From: Bacteroidaceae bacterium
GTDB taxonomy: Bacteria; Bacteroidota; Bacteroidia; Bacteroidales; Bacteroidaceae
Assembly (NCBI GenBank): GCA_017408685.1
Contig: JAFQUE010000082.1
Coordinates: forward strand, 1 to 64,000
Reading direction: 5' to 3'
Length of the DNA stretch: 64,000 nt
The position numbers and the translations under genes are program-made. The notes under the pieces are model-generated. The model searched no databases. It worked only from the letters and a program-made list of their open reading frames with translations, and had not been told where the DNA came from. This document shows, in pieces, positions 15,589 to 24,107 of the stretch (the first letter of the stretch is position 1; every line of letters starts with the position of its first letter).

Positions 15589-16686
15589 ATGAGCGAAAAC
15601 AACAGAATACGTGTCGGCATAACACAGGGCGACATAAACGGCATAGGATATGAAGTAATATTCAAAGCATTCGACAACCCCGAGATGTTCGATATATGCA
15701 CACCCATTGTATACGGTTCGCCAAAGGTTGCGGCATACCACCGCAAGGCTTTAGACATGGAGACCCCGTACAATGCCATTGAAAATGCCGATGAAGCACA
15801 GAACGGCAAACTCAATATCATAAACTGCAACGGTGACGAGGTGCATATTGAACTTGGTACAAACACTGCCGAAGCAGGAAATGCTGCCTTTCAGGCTCTT
15901 GAAAGAGCCGTCAAGGATTGCATGGAGGGGAAAATCGATGTAATAGTCACTGCACCGATAAACAAGAGCACAATCCAAAGCGAGCAGTTCAACTTCCCTG
16001 GGCACACCGAGTATCTGCAGGATTGCTGCGGAGAAGAAGCAAAGGCACTGATGATTCTTTGCAGCGGCGACATGCGCGTTGCTGTTGCCACATCACATAT
16101 GGCACTGAAGGATATACCGACCGCAATCACGCCCGAGTTGCTTGAGGAGAAAATCACTCTCCTTAACAAGAGCATGAAGGAAGATTTCAATATCGACGCG
16201 CCAAAGATTGCCGTACTCTCACTGAACCCCCATTCGGGCGACAACGGCCTGTTGGGCAGCGAAGAGATTGAAGTCATTTCGCCAACCATACGCAAGATGA
16301 ATGACAACGGTATATTCTGCTACGGTCCATTTGCAGCCGACGGTTTCATGGGTAGCGGCAAATATTCATCGTTCGACGCAATACTCGCGATGTACCACGA
16401 CCAGGGACTTGCCCCACTGAAGGCACTCGCCATGAACGACGGTGTGAACTTCACTGCCGGACTGCCCATCATACGTACATCGCCCGCACATGGCGTCGCA
16501 TATGACATCGCAGGCAAGGGCGAAGCCGATGAGAACTCGTTCCGTCAGGCAATATATGCAGCAATAGATATCTTGCGTAACAGAAGGTTCTACAACGAGG
16601 CACGCCGTAATCCTTTGCGCAAGATGTACTTCGAGAAGCGTGACGACAGCAACCGCTTGAATCTGCAGTTGCCCGAGAATGAGTGA
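15589..16686 (+). CDS. pdxA: 4-hydroxythreonine-4-phosphate dehydrogenase
   Basis: A 365-residue enzyme of vitamin B6 synthesis that oxidises 4-phosphohydroxy-L-threonine with NAD, leading to pyridoxine 5'-phosphate with PdxJ. Family blocks are clear: 'RVGITQGDINGIGYEVI', 'VTAPINKSTIQ', 'FPGHTEYLQD', 'LSLNPHSGDNGLLGSEE', 'YGPFAADGFMGSG', 'AMYHDQGLAPLKAL' and 'RTSPAHGVAYDIAGKGEAD'. The His residues in 'GHTEY' and 'YHDQG' and in 'SPAHG' are the metal ligands. The length fits the family. Its stop overlaps a possible GTG start of the next gene. Confidence 0.96.
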   Translation: MSENNRIRVGITQGDINGIGYEVIFKAFDNPEMFDICTPIVYGSPKVAAYHRKALDMETPYNAIENADEAQNGKLNIINCNGDEVHIELGTNTAEAGNAAFQALERAVKDCMEGKIDVIVTAPINKSTIQSEQFNFPGHTEYLQDCCGEEAKALMILCSGDMRVAVATSHMALKDIPTAITPELLEEKITLLNKSMKEDFNIDAPKIAVLSLNPHSGDNGLLGSEEIEVISPTIRKMNDNGIFCYGPFAADGFMGSGKYSSFDAILAMYHDQGLAPLKALAMNDGVNFTAGLPIIRTSPAHGVAYDIAGKGEADENSFRQAIYAAIDILRNRRFYNEARRNPLRKMYFEKRDDSNRLNLQLPENE

Positions 16687-16694
16687 TTCAGGAG

Positions 16695-17393
16695 ATGAAA
16701 TTTGCGATAATAGCAGCAGGAGAAGGTTCGCGACTGGCAAACGAAGGCATTAAATGCCCTAAGCCGCTCATTGAACTGCAAGGCGTTCCAATTATCGAGC
16801 GCCTTATCGGCATTTTCATGCGGCAAGGAGCAAGTTCGGTCTGTGTCATCATCAACGAAGAGCAACCGGACACACTTGCTCTCCTCAAGAATCTGCAGGA
16901 GAGATACCCCATTGAGATTGTGGTCAAAAGCACTCCGAGTTCAATGCACAGCATGCATGCACTGAGCAACTTGCTTCGTGAAGGGAAGTTCTGCCTCACC
17001 ACAGTCGACACCCTGTTCCATGAGGATGAATTCGCCGAATACATCAAAGCATTCGAGAAGAGCGATTGCGACGGCATTATGGCTGTTACCGACTACGTGG
17101 ATGATGAAAAACCGCTATATGTGGAGACAGACAGCGAACTGGGCATAACTGCATTCCGAGACACGCCCGGTGCCTGTTCAAGATACATTTCGGGCGGTAT
17201 ATACGGATTATCCCCACACGCACTTGACATTCTTGACAAGTGCATGGAGGAGGGCATTGAACGCATGCGCAACTTCCAGCGCAGACTGGTTGAGGAGGGT
17301 ATGAGAATGAAAGCATATCCGTTCAAGAAAATAATAGACATTGACCATGCCGAGGACATAGTCAAAGCCGAGGAATTCCTTTCAGAGAGATGA
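16695..17393 (+). CDS. Sugar- or polyol-phosphate nucleotidyltransferase
   Basis: A 232-residue enzyme of the nucleotidyltransferase fold. It starts 'MKFAIIAAGEGSRLANEGIKCPKPLIELQGVPIIERLI', with the GxGxRL loop and the KP-L motif that bind the NTP phosphates; Asp in 'TVDTLF' is a likely metal ligand. Such enzymes activate a sugar- or alcohol-phosphate to its NDP form. The short, single-domain form and the CDP-alcohol phosphatidyltransferase two genes on suggest CTP and a polyol phosphate, as in inositol-phosphate cytidylyltransferases; this is inference. Start taken at the ATG; a GTG 12 bases upstream overlaps the pdxA stop. Its own stop overlaps the next start. Confidence 0.8.
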   Translation: MKFAIIAAGEGSRLANEGIKCPKPLIELQGVPIIERLIGIFMRQGASSVCVIINEEQPDTLALLKNLQERYPIEIVVKSTPSSMHSMHALSNLLREGKFCLTTVDTLFHEDEFAEYIKAFEKSDCDGIMAVTDYVDDEKPLYVETDSELGITAFRDTPGACSRYISGGIYGLSPHALDILDKCMEEGIERMRNFQRRLVEEGMRMKAYPFKKIIDIDHAEDIVKAEEFLSER

Positions 17394-18211
17394 AGATAGC
17401 CACCATTGTACGCGACAGGGCACACTCGCCCAACATGGCAGCAAACGACGCAGCCATACTTGAGGCCGTCACGACCGAGTTGTTGGCAAGGGGAGCAGAG
17501 GTTGTCGTAGCAGAGGGAAACATACTTGACGGGGTTGACGCGGTGTGCCACATGTCGCGCACACATTCGGTACTGCAGGAACTGGAAAGAGCCGAGAGAA
17601 ACGGTGTAAAGATAATCAACTCGCCAAGGAGTGTCGGCAACTGCGCCCGCCACAAGATTATGACAGCATTGGAGAGTGCCGGCATTCTGCAACCGGCATT
17701 CACACTGATTGAAGCGGGAACCGACCTCGACAGACTGCAATATCCGGCATGGATAAAACGTGCCGACGGGTGCAGTTGTCACAAGGACGATGTATGTTTT
17801 GCCGGAAATGCGGTCGAAGCACGGGAAGCCATAGAGAGAATGCGCAGCAGGGGTATCGGCAAACAGATACATTGCGTGCACATAAAAGGAGATATAATAA
17901 AGTTCTATGGCGTAGGCAGGAACTTCTTCCGTTATTGTTACCCCGACCCGGGAAAGAGCAAGTTCGGTCTTGAAAGAATAAACGGAACACCCGAGGGCCA
18001 TGCATTCAGTCTTGAAAAGATGAGGGAAGCAGTATTTGCTGCAGCCGAAACCGTTGGACTTGAAATCTACGGAGGTGACTGTATTGTTGACAGCAACGGG
18101 CATATATATATTATTGACCTGAATGACTTCCCCAGTTTCTCGGCCGTGCGCAAAGAGGCTGCCGAAGAGATTGCAGAATATATAATCAACAAGATAAAGA
18201 AAAAGGCATGA
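17390..18211 (+). CDS. ATP-grasp family protein
   Basis: A 273-residue cytoplasmic protein that appears to be an ATP-grasp enzyme. After an N-terminal Rossmann-like part ('IATIVRDRAHSPN', 'NSPRSVGNCARHKIMTALESAGI') come 'PAWIKRADGC', 'HVHIKGD'-type 'CVHIKGDIIKFYGVG', and the metal-binding end 'GLEIYGGDCIVDSNGHIYIIDLNDFPSFS'. The final D-x-N-D-x-P-S-F resembles both RimK-type ligases and inositol 1,3,4-trisphosphate 5/6-kinases. It could phosphorylate a polyol or add an amino acid. ATGA overlaps link it to the genes on both sides, so it works in the same pathway as them. Exact reaction unknown. Confidence 0.65.
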   Translation: MKIATIVRDRAHSPNMAANDAAILEAVTTELLARGAEVVVAEGNILDGVDAVCHMSRTHSVLQELERAERNGVKIINSPRSVGNCARHKIMTALESAGILQPAFTLIEAGTDLDRLQYPAWIKRADGCSCHKDDVCFAGNAVEAREAIERMRSRGIGKQIHCVHIKGDIIKFYGVGRNFFRYCYPDPGKSKFGLERINGTPEGHAFSLEKMREAVFAAAETVGLEIYGGDCIVDSNGHIYIIDLNDFPSFSAVRKEAAEEIAEYIINKIKKKA

Positions 18212-19161
18212 AAAAAGAAGAGAGAGAACTGTACCTTGCTTCAATTAAATCGGTAGACACCGAGGAGTTCCTTGACATGTGGTTCTACCGTCCTTTGGGA
18301 TTCAGTTGTGCACTATTCTTCAGAAACAGAGGCGTACACCCTAATGTAATAACAATAATATCAATATTCCTGGGCGTAGCTGCAGGAATATGCTTTGCAC
18401 AGGAAAGCCTAAGATGGAACATGCTTGGAATGCTGCTGCTCATATGGGCAAACCTGTATGACAGCACTGACGGGCAACTGGCACGCATGACAGGACAGAA
18501 GACACGCTGGGGGAGAATTCTCGACGGTTTTGCCGGCGACTGCTGGTTCTTTTGCATATATTTCGCAATATGCATACGCGAAACATTTGACCCTATACCT
18601 TTTGCACCGGAATATAACTGGGGAATAATGCTGTGGATTCTTACATCGTACTGCGGTTTTTGGTTTCATGGTTCACAATGTCAGCTTGCCGACTACTACA
18701 GGAACATACACCTTTATTTCACGAACGAGAAGAACGGCAACGAATTCCATAACTCCATTGCTGTAAAGAAGGAGTATAAGGAAACCCCATGGAAAGGAAA
18801 CTTCTTCTGGAAGATATTCCTCAGCGCATATGTCTCATATGTAGGCAATCAGGAACGCATGTCGCCAAAGTTCCAGAAATTCATCAAGACTGTATACAGT
18901 CACTACGGTACAAACATCCCCAAAGAACTGCGCGACGAATTCCGCAAAGGCAGCCTGCCGCTTATGAAGTACACGAACTTCATCACTTTCAACTCACGCG
19001 CTATAATGCTATGTTTTACCCTGCTTATAAACCAGTTATGGATGTATCTTTTCTTTGAACTGATAGTACTCATGGCTGTATTCCTATATATGAAGTACAG
19101 ACACGAGAAACTTTGTCGGCGACTCACTTTAAAAATCGAAAGCGGGCATGAGTTCAATTAA
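18208..19161 (+). CDS. CDP-alcohol phosphatidyltransferase family membrane protein
   Basis: A 317-residue integral membrane enzyme with several hydrophobic spans (about 45-62, 71-83, 112-125, 136-150, 265-295). The family motif is present: D85-x2-D88-G-x2-A-R93-x8-G102-x3-D106. The last motif Asp is shifted by one: residue 110 is Gly and 111 is Asp. It should join an alcohol phosphate or lipid to a CDP-activated group. About 40 extra N-terminal residues and a soluble insert (about 175-245) make it longer than PgsA or PssA. It lies within an overlapping gene run with a nucleotidyltransferase, ATP-grasp protein and phosphatase. Product unknown. Confidence 0.82.
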   Translation: MKKEERELYLASIKSVDTEEFLDMWFYRPLGFSCALFFRNRGVHPNVITIISIFLGVAAGICFAQESLRWNMLGMLLLIWANLYDSTDGQLARMTGQKTRWGRILDGFAGDCWFFCIYFAICIRETFDPIPFAPEYNWGIMLWILTSYCGFWFHGSQCQLADYYRNIHLYFTNEKNGNEFHNSIAVKKEYKETPWKGNFFWKIFLSAYVSYVGNQERMSPKFQKFIKTVYSHYGTNIPKELRDEFRKGSLPLMKYTNFITFNSRAIMLCFTLLINQLWMYLFFELIVLMAVFLYMKYRHEKLCRRLTLKIESGHEFN

Positions 19162-19864
19162 AGGTATCATTTTCGATTACGGCGGTACAATTGACACCAA
19201 TGGAATACATTGGGGTGAACTCATTTGGCAAGAGTACAATGCAGCAGGTGTTGAGGTTGAGAAAAGCACCTATCGCAATGCATATGTACATGGCGAACGC
19301 TCATTGGCAAAGAACCCCATCATATCACCATCGGATACATTCCGCACATTGCTGACTAAAAAGATGAGACTGCAGGCCGAATATCTGCGCAACAACGCCG
19401 GTTGTGCTGTCATCACGAAAGAAAAAGAGGAGGAGATTGCAAGACGCTGTTACGAAAGGGTTATTGCAACCGTTGCATGTACACGCAGAGTTGTTGAAGA
19501 GTTGGGCAAAGCATACCCTATGGTACTCGTAACCAACTTCTACGGCAACATGCCGGTGGTGTTGGAAGAGTTCTCGCTCAAAGGCATTTTCAAGGAGATT
19601 GTTGAATCATCGGTTGTGGGGCTGCGCAAGCCGGACCCGGGACTCTTTGCAATAGGGGTCAGAAGTCTTGGAACGGTACCTGAAGCGACCGTTGTCATAG
19701 GAGACTCCTATCGCAAGGACATATACCCGGCAAGTTCATTGGGTTGCCGGACCGTATGGCTTAAGAAAGTATGTTGGGAGGAGGAACCTGTTGAAGCGGG
19801 ACATGAACCGACAGCCGTTACCGACACCCTTGAGCACATACCCGGTATCATAGCACGGTTATAG
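19148..19864 (+). CDS. HAD-superfamily hydrolase
   Basis: A 238-residue HAD-family phosphatase. Motif I is 'IIFDYGGTID' (nucleophile Asp10), with Thr/Ser motif II in 'MVLVTNFYGN', Lys in 'LRKPDPGLF' and acidic motif IV in 'VVIGDSYRKDI'. The cap is helical (about 18-105). Likely substrate is a phosphorylated intermediate or product of the three genes before it, for example a phosphatidyl-polyol phosphate; this rests on context alone. Its start overlaps the upstream gene by 14 bases, so it is the last member of the seven-gene operon. Confidence 0.8.
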   Translation: MSSIKGIIFDYGGTIDTNGIHWGELIWQEYNAAGVEVEKSTYRNAYVHGERSLAKNPIISPSDTFRTLLTKKMRLQAEYLRNNAGCAVITKEKEEEIARRCYERVIATVACTRRVVEELGKAYPMVLVTNFYGNMPVVLEEFSLKGIFKEIVESSVVGLRKPDPGLFAIGVRSLGTVPEATVVIGDSYRKDIYPASSLGCRTVWLKKVCWEEEPVEAGHEPTAVTDTLEHIPGIIARL

Positions 19865-19933
19865 TCGGCAACAGAACATAAACCGCCTTGTATGCGTTTT
19901 ATAAAGGAAGATTAACCAATAAACAGCACCTTT

Positions 19934-21247
19934 ATGAAACGCAGTCTTTTTTTATGCGCCCTGCTTGCACTCTCTTTGACGGCAGGAGCCCAGTTCAGCC
20001 CCGAGAATTACAGCACGATACACAACGACAGTTGCTGGCACTTCACATTCGGTTACGACACACCCAAAATGCCAAGCAACGACGGCATGCTTGTGGTCAC
20101 ACATTTATGTACGCCCGACACATGTGTCAGTTCTGCCACCCGTCATCTGCAAGGCAAACGCTACGCTAAAAGATATATAAAAAAGTATGGCAACCGCCCT
20201 GTATTGCACAAGGAAGGCAGCCACAGTTGCACGCTCAAAGTACCAGAGACTGCTATCAGTGACACTGTATATGCAATCACGTACAGCGAATATGACAATG
20301 GTACCAAAGTCGAATTCATTTGCGACACCGTTGCCATAGCAATGCCGGAATGCCCGCCGATGAGTTGCCATAGGGTACAACCGATACATGGCATTGCCGA
20401 CTACACGGCAATGGAAAACCCTCATGTACACAGCATGCGCCACTATTCGCCGCTCACAGTAACCAATGCCGAGGGAATGGCTGTTACTCCCAACATTGTG
20501 CGTTACGTTACCGGCAGTGCCAAACTGGACCCGGAATATCTTGACAATGCCAAGAACATAGAAGAACTGATGGGAATCATAGACGATGTCCTTGCCGACA
20601 GCAGCACACATCTTGAATCGGTACAGATAGTCGGATACACTTCACCCGACGGCGGCAGCAACCAGGCAAGACTGGGAGAGGAACGCGCCATTGCCATGCG
20701 TGACCATATACGCAGACATCATAGTTTACCGGACTCTCTCTTTGAGGTTGCCTACGGGGGAACTAACTGGAACATGTTGTACTCCAACATAAGGAGCATT
20801 GACAAAGATAACCCCGACAGCCTGATTACAGCCATGAAACAGGAACCGGACCCTATGAAAAGAGAAAACATACTCAAGAAATATAAAGGAGGCATACTCT
20901 ACCGCGAACTGACTGAAAGGATATTCCCCGACCACCGCATGGCATGCTGCACCGGAATCTACTATAGCAGAATGACGGACAGCACCACTATGACTCTTAA
21001 CAGCATTGTCGATGAACTCATCAATAACCCGCACCCGGATTATGGCAGACTGATTGCAGAACTCAAACAATACAAGGAGGACCCGCGGGCAATGAACCTG
21101 CAGGGTGTTATAGACTATCGCCGCCACCACCGCCATGCTGCCGAGCAGGCATTCGCCAAAGCTGCCGCATTGGGAGACAGACAGGCTGCCGTAAACTTGC
21201 AGATACTGGAAAATAACAAAAGCAAAGAAGAGAGAAGCACTTTTTAG
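19934..21247 (+). CDS. Secreted OmpA-like domain protein
   Basis: A 437-residue exported protein with signal peptide (cleavage near GAQ/FS). The middle part (about 185-275) resembles an OmpA-type peptidoglycan-binding domain: 'YVTGSAKLDPEYLDNAKNIEELMGIIDDVL', 'LESVQIVGYTSPDGGSNQARLGEERAIAMRDHI'. The C-terminal 70 residues look like a helical repeat ('AMNLQGVIDYRRHHRHAAEQAFAKAAALGDRQAAVNLQIL', one TPR or Sel1-like unit). Residues 20-150 have many Cys residues and no recognised fold. It starts 69 bases after the HAD gene. A role in anchoring the envelope is likely but unproved. Confidence 0.7.
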   Translation: MKRSLFLCALLALSLTAGAQFSPENYSTIHNDSCWHFTFGYDTPKMPSNDGMLVVTHLCTPDTCVSSATRHLQGKRYAKRYIKKYGNRPVLHKEGSHSCTLKVPETAISDTVYAITYSEYDNGTKVEFICDTVAIAMPECPPMSCHRVQPIHGIADYTAMENPHVHSMRHYSPLTVTNAEGMAVTPNIVRYVTGSAKLDPEYLDNAKNIEELMGIIDDVLADSSTHLESVQIVGYTSPDGGSNQARLGEERAIAMRDHIRRHHSLPDSLFEVAYGGTNWNMLYSNIRSIDKDNPDSLITAMKQEPDPMKRENILKKYKGGILYRELTERIFPDHRMACCTGIYYSRMTDSTTMTLNSIVDELINNPHPDYGRLIAELKQYKEDPRAMNLQGVIDYRRHHRHAAEQAFAKAAALGDRQAAVNLQILENNKSKEERSTF

Positions 21248-21283
21248 CAAGTTGTAATGAGAGCCGGAGCCATAAAAAAGTAT

Positions 21284-21318
21284 TATCTTTGCATTGCTGT
21301 CATGACAGCAATGCAAAG
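21284..21318 (+). promoter_or_regulatory. Promoter -7 box inside a 32-bp perfect palindrome
   Basis: TATCTTTG (21284-21291) overlaps a perfect palindrome (21287-21318) whose half-site is CTTTGCATTGCTGTCA. The palindrome covers the -7 box and the expected transcription start of the metal permease gene, the place expected for a repressor operator; alternatively it is a hairpin at the mRNA 5' end. Confidence 0.7.
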
Positions 21319-21339
21319 ATTTTAATTTACACATACAGT

Positions 21340-22599
21340 ATGAAAGAGTATATATTTCCTCTTATTGACCTGCTCAATGAGATGACCCCATACCTGCTGT
21401 TCGGTTTTCTCATAGCAGGAATACTACATGAGTTCGTTCCAAGGCAGATTTATGCCAAAAGGCTCTCGGGCAGGAACTTCAGTTCAATATTCTGGGCAGC
21501 GATGTTCGGTATCCCATTACCGCTATGCTCCTGTGGAGTGATTCCCACGGCAGCGTCAATACGCCGCGAAGGAGCCTCGAAAGGAGCCACGGTATCGTTC
21601 CTTATCGCCACCCCGCAGACAGGTGTAGACTCCATTCTTGCCACAGCCTCACTATTAGGTATTCCATTTGCAATAATTCGCCCCCTTGTGGCGCTTGTGA
21701 CAGCACTTGCAGGAGGAGTGGCTGTCAACAGATGGTGCAGCGATGATGAAAACATCGACAATGTACAAATGGAAGAGGAAAAGGAGAAAAAGAGTTTTTG
21801 GCAAAAATGCATAGGAACATTACGCTATGGTTTCATAGACATGTTGCAGGATATTGGCAAATGGATTGTCATAGGTCTTATAGTGGCGGCAATCATAACC
21901 ATTGCCGTACCCGATGACTTCTTCACGCAGTTCAACAGTTACCCCATCCTGAACATGCTGATTATTCTTGTCGTCTCGGTTCCCATGTACCTTTGCGCAA
22001 CAGGTTCAATCCCCATAGCAGCGGCTCTCATGCTCAAGGGGTTATCGCCCGGAGCGGCACTTGTTTTGCTGATGGCAGGCCCGGCAACCAACATGGCAGC
22101 CATATTGGTAATAAACAAAGTATTAGGCAAAAAACCGTTAATCATTTATCTCCTTACTATAATAATAGGAGCAACGGGATTCGGACTTGCAATAGACTAC
22201 CTTCTGCCTGCCGAATGGTTCACCGGAAGCATACATGTACACGGTGCAGGGTGTTGCGGAGCCGAAGGAGCCCCTTGGTGGCAAACGATATCGAGTATAA
22301 TATTTGTTGCCCTGCTTGCCGTTGCCTTCATTCTCAAGTACCGCAGACATAACGGTTGTTGCCACGATGAGCATTGTCAATGCAACAAAGAACAAAGATT
22401 CAGGATTGAAGGTATGATGTGTAACCACTGTCGCGAGAATGTAGAGAAGAACCTGAAAAACATTGAAGGTGTTACCGATGTGCGTGTCGAACTGACCGAG
22501 GGAGCAGCATATATAAAAGGCGACAATGTAGACAGCAGCAAGGTCATAGAGGTCATTAATTCCCTCGGTTACAAACACATCCCTGAAGAGAGGAAGTAA
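21340..22599 (+). CDS. SO_0444-type Cu/Zn efflux permease with HMA tail
   Basis: A 419-residue inner-membrane permease of the SO_0444 / DUF318 group. Two permease halves surround a cytoplasmic loop; 'PLPLCSCGVIPTAASIRREGASKGATVSFLIATPQTGVD' carries the membrane Cys pair thought to handle metal. A Cys/His-rich linker (about 300-350, 'HVHGAGCCGAEG' and 'NGCCHDEHCQCNKE') leads to an HMA domain with the metal site 'GMMCNHC'. It probably exports copper, zinc or a related metal or metalloid. The ATG at 21340 follows the palindromic promoter by 20 bases. It is monocistronic, followed by a terminator. Which metal cannot be told. Confidence 0.87.
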   Translation: MKEYIFPLIDLLNEMTPYLLFGFLIAGILHEFVPRQIYAKRLSGRNFSSIFWAAMFGIPLPLCSCGVIPTAASIRREGASKGATVSFLIATPQTGVDSILATASLLGIPFAIIRPLVALVTALAGGVAVNRWCSDDENIDNVQMEEEKEKKSFWQKCIGTLRYGFIDMLQDIGKWIVIGLIVAAIITIAVPDDFFTQFNSYPILNMLIILVVSVPMYLCATGSIPIAAALMLKGLSPGAALVLLMAGPATNMAAILVINKVLGKKPLIIYLLTIIIGATGFGLAIDYLLPAEWFTGSIHVHGAGCCGAEGAPWWQTISSIIFVALLAVAFILKYRRHNGCCHDEHCQCNKEQRFRIEGMMCNHCRENVEKNLKNIEGVTDVRVELTEGAAYIKGDNVDSSKVIEVINSLGYKHIPEERK

Positions 22600-22733
22600 G
22601 AACAACCAGATCTTTTTCAAAAACTGCACAAACACTTAAAAATGTGCAATTTTATCAAATTACAGCACATATTACGATGATATGCATAGGCAAAACCATA
22701 TATTGGAAGAAACTTATGTAACAACATTATATT

Positions 22734-22781
22734 TATAAATCAAGGGGTTTGTCTGCAAACAGACAACCCCCTTGATTTATA
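22734..22781. terminator. Bidirectional terminator
   Basis: A 22-bp stem with one G-T pair and loop caaa, between the convergent permease and acetyltransferase genes. The rest of 22600-22794 holds only a small TGCACA/TGTGCA hairpin. Confidence 0.85.
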
Positions 22782-22794
22782 AGAAGTGCATATT

Positions 22795-23349
22795 CTACAA
22801 CTCTTTTATAACTCTACACGGAACTCCCGCAGCAACAGTATTTGCCGGAATATCCCTGTTCACCACACTGCCGGCACCTATAGTGACGTTGTCTCCAATA
22901 GTAACTCCTGGCAGTACAGTAACACCGGCACCAATCCAAACATTATCTCCTACTTTAATGGGACGGGCATACTCCAAACCTTTATTGCGCTGTTCCACAT
23001 CAAGAGGATGACCGGCTGTGGTAAAACAGCAGTTTGGCGCCACGAACACATTTCTACCGAATATCACCGGTGCAGCGTCAAGTATCACAAGGTTGTGGTT
23101 TGAATAGAAATTCTCGCCAAGAATTATATTGTAACCGTAATCGCACCAGAAAGGCGGTTCAATTGTGAAAGTGCCGGCATGCTTGCCTACCATATTCTCA
23201 ATTATATGCCTGCGTTCATCGCCGCGCTCATAGGGCATGGTGTTGTACTGCTGACACTTGACCTTGCACGCGGTACGCTCTTCAATAAGTTCTTGATTGA
23301 AGTTCGCGTCATAGAGTTCGCCGGAGCACATTTGTTCCCTTATATCCAT
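22795..23349 (-). CDS. Maltose/galactoside-type O-acetyltransferase
   Basis: A 184-residue left-handed beta-helix acetyltransferase of the Maa/LacA/NodL family. It has the family N-terminal helices ('SGELYDANFNQELIEERTACKVKCQQYN'), hexapeptide repeats ('YNIILGENFYSNHNLVILDAAPVIFGRNVFVAPNC') and the active-site His in 'TTAGHPLD', then 'KVGDNVWIGAGVTVLPGVTIGDNVTIGAGSVV'. It transfers acetyl from acetyl-CoA to a sugar hydroxyl. It begins 12 bases after pflA and is probably read from the same transcript. A link to fermentation is not obvious; the natural acceptor is unknown. Confidence 0.9.
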   Translation of the reverse strand: MDIREQMCSGELYDANFNQELIEERTACKVKCQQYNTMPYERGDERRHIIENMVGKHAGTFTIEPPFWCDYGYNIILGENFYSNHNLVILDAAPVIFGRNVFVAPNCCFTTAGHPLDVEQRNKGLEYARPIKVGDNVWIGAGVTVLPGVTIGDNVTIGAGSVVNRDIPANTVAAGVPCRVIKEL

Positions 23350-23361
23350 ACAGAAACATCT

Positions 23362-24093
23362 TCAGTTAACGTAAACACAATCGAAGTACTCGTCAAAGAG
23401 AGCTCTTGCTGCGTCAAGTTGTTCAGGAGTATTCTCCTTTACGCCCTTGAGTTTATATTCCATACCAAGAGGTTCGTACTTGTGCGCACCTAACGTGTGA
23501 TACGGCAGTACTTCAACACGGTGTATCATATCGTAATCCTTGAAATGCTCACCCAACGCACGTATATCCTCTTCAAATGCGCTGTATCCCTGGACAAGGA
23601 CGTAACGTATCCAGAAAGGCCTGCCCTGCTCCTGCAGCCACTTTGCTGTTGCAAGAGTCTGCTTGTTCTGGCGTTCGGTAAGAATTGTATGACGTTCGGG
23701 GTTGAACTGCTTGATATCAAGCATTACAAGGTCGACAAGCGACAGGAGTTCCTCGACATCGCTATTCCAAATACTGCCATTGGTGTCCAGACACACATGT
23801 ATGCCCTGCTCCTTGAGGCGTTTTACCAACGGAACAAGCGCCTTGGCCTGGAATGTAGGTTCCCCACCGCTGAAGGTGACACCGCCACGCTTGCCGAAAA
23901 ACGGTTTCTCGTTCATGGCCATGCGTACGATATCCTCAATATCAGTCTCCTTGCTTTCACCTTTGGCGTCTATTGTGTCGGGATTGGCACAATAGAGACA
24001 ACGGAAGTTGCAACCCTGCAGAAAAACTACAAGACGCAGTCCGGGACCATCAAAAGTTCCAAGAGATTCATATGAATGTACTCTTATTGTCAT
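23362..24093 (-). CDS. pflA: Pyruvate formate-lyase activating enzyme
   Basis: A 243-residue radical SAM enzyme that makes the glycyl radical on PflB. The cluster motif is 'CNFRCLYC' (CxxxCxxC), followed by 'KRGGVTFSGGEPTFQ' and 'GIHVCLDTNGS', as in PflA. It lies directly downstream of pflB on the same strand, 182 bases apart, with the pflB terminator and an AT-rich repeat (about 24110-24160) between, so it probably has its own promoter or is expressed by read-through. The iron-sulfur radical chemistry implies anaerobic growth. Confidence 0.95.
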   Translation of the reverse strand: MTIRVHSYESLGTFDGPGLRLVVFLQGCNFRCLYCANPDTIDAKGESKETDIEDIVRMAMNEKPFFGKRGGVTFSGGEPTFQAKALVPLVKRLKEQGIHVCLDTNGSIWNSDVEELLSLVDLVMLDIKQFNPERHTILTERQNKQTLATAKWLQEQGRPFWIRYVLVQGYSAFEEDIRALGEHFKDYDMIHRVEVLPYHTLGAHKYEPLGMEYKLKGVKENTPEQLDAARALFDEYFDCVYVN

Positions 24094-24107
24094 ATTGATA
24101 ACGTTTG

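Noticed and set aside
17093..18244. 383-codon minus-strand open frame
   Set aside because: It is antisense to the nucleotidyltransferase and ATP-grasp genes, both with recognisable motifs and overlapping starts. The antisense product has no coherent domain.
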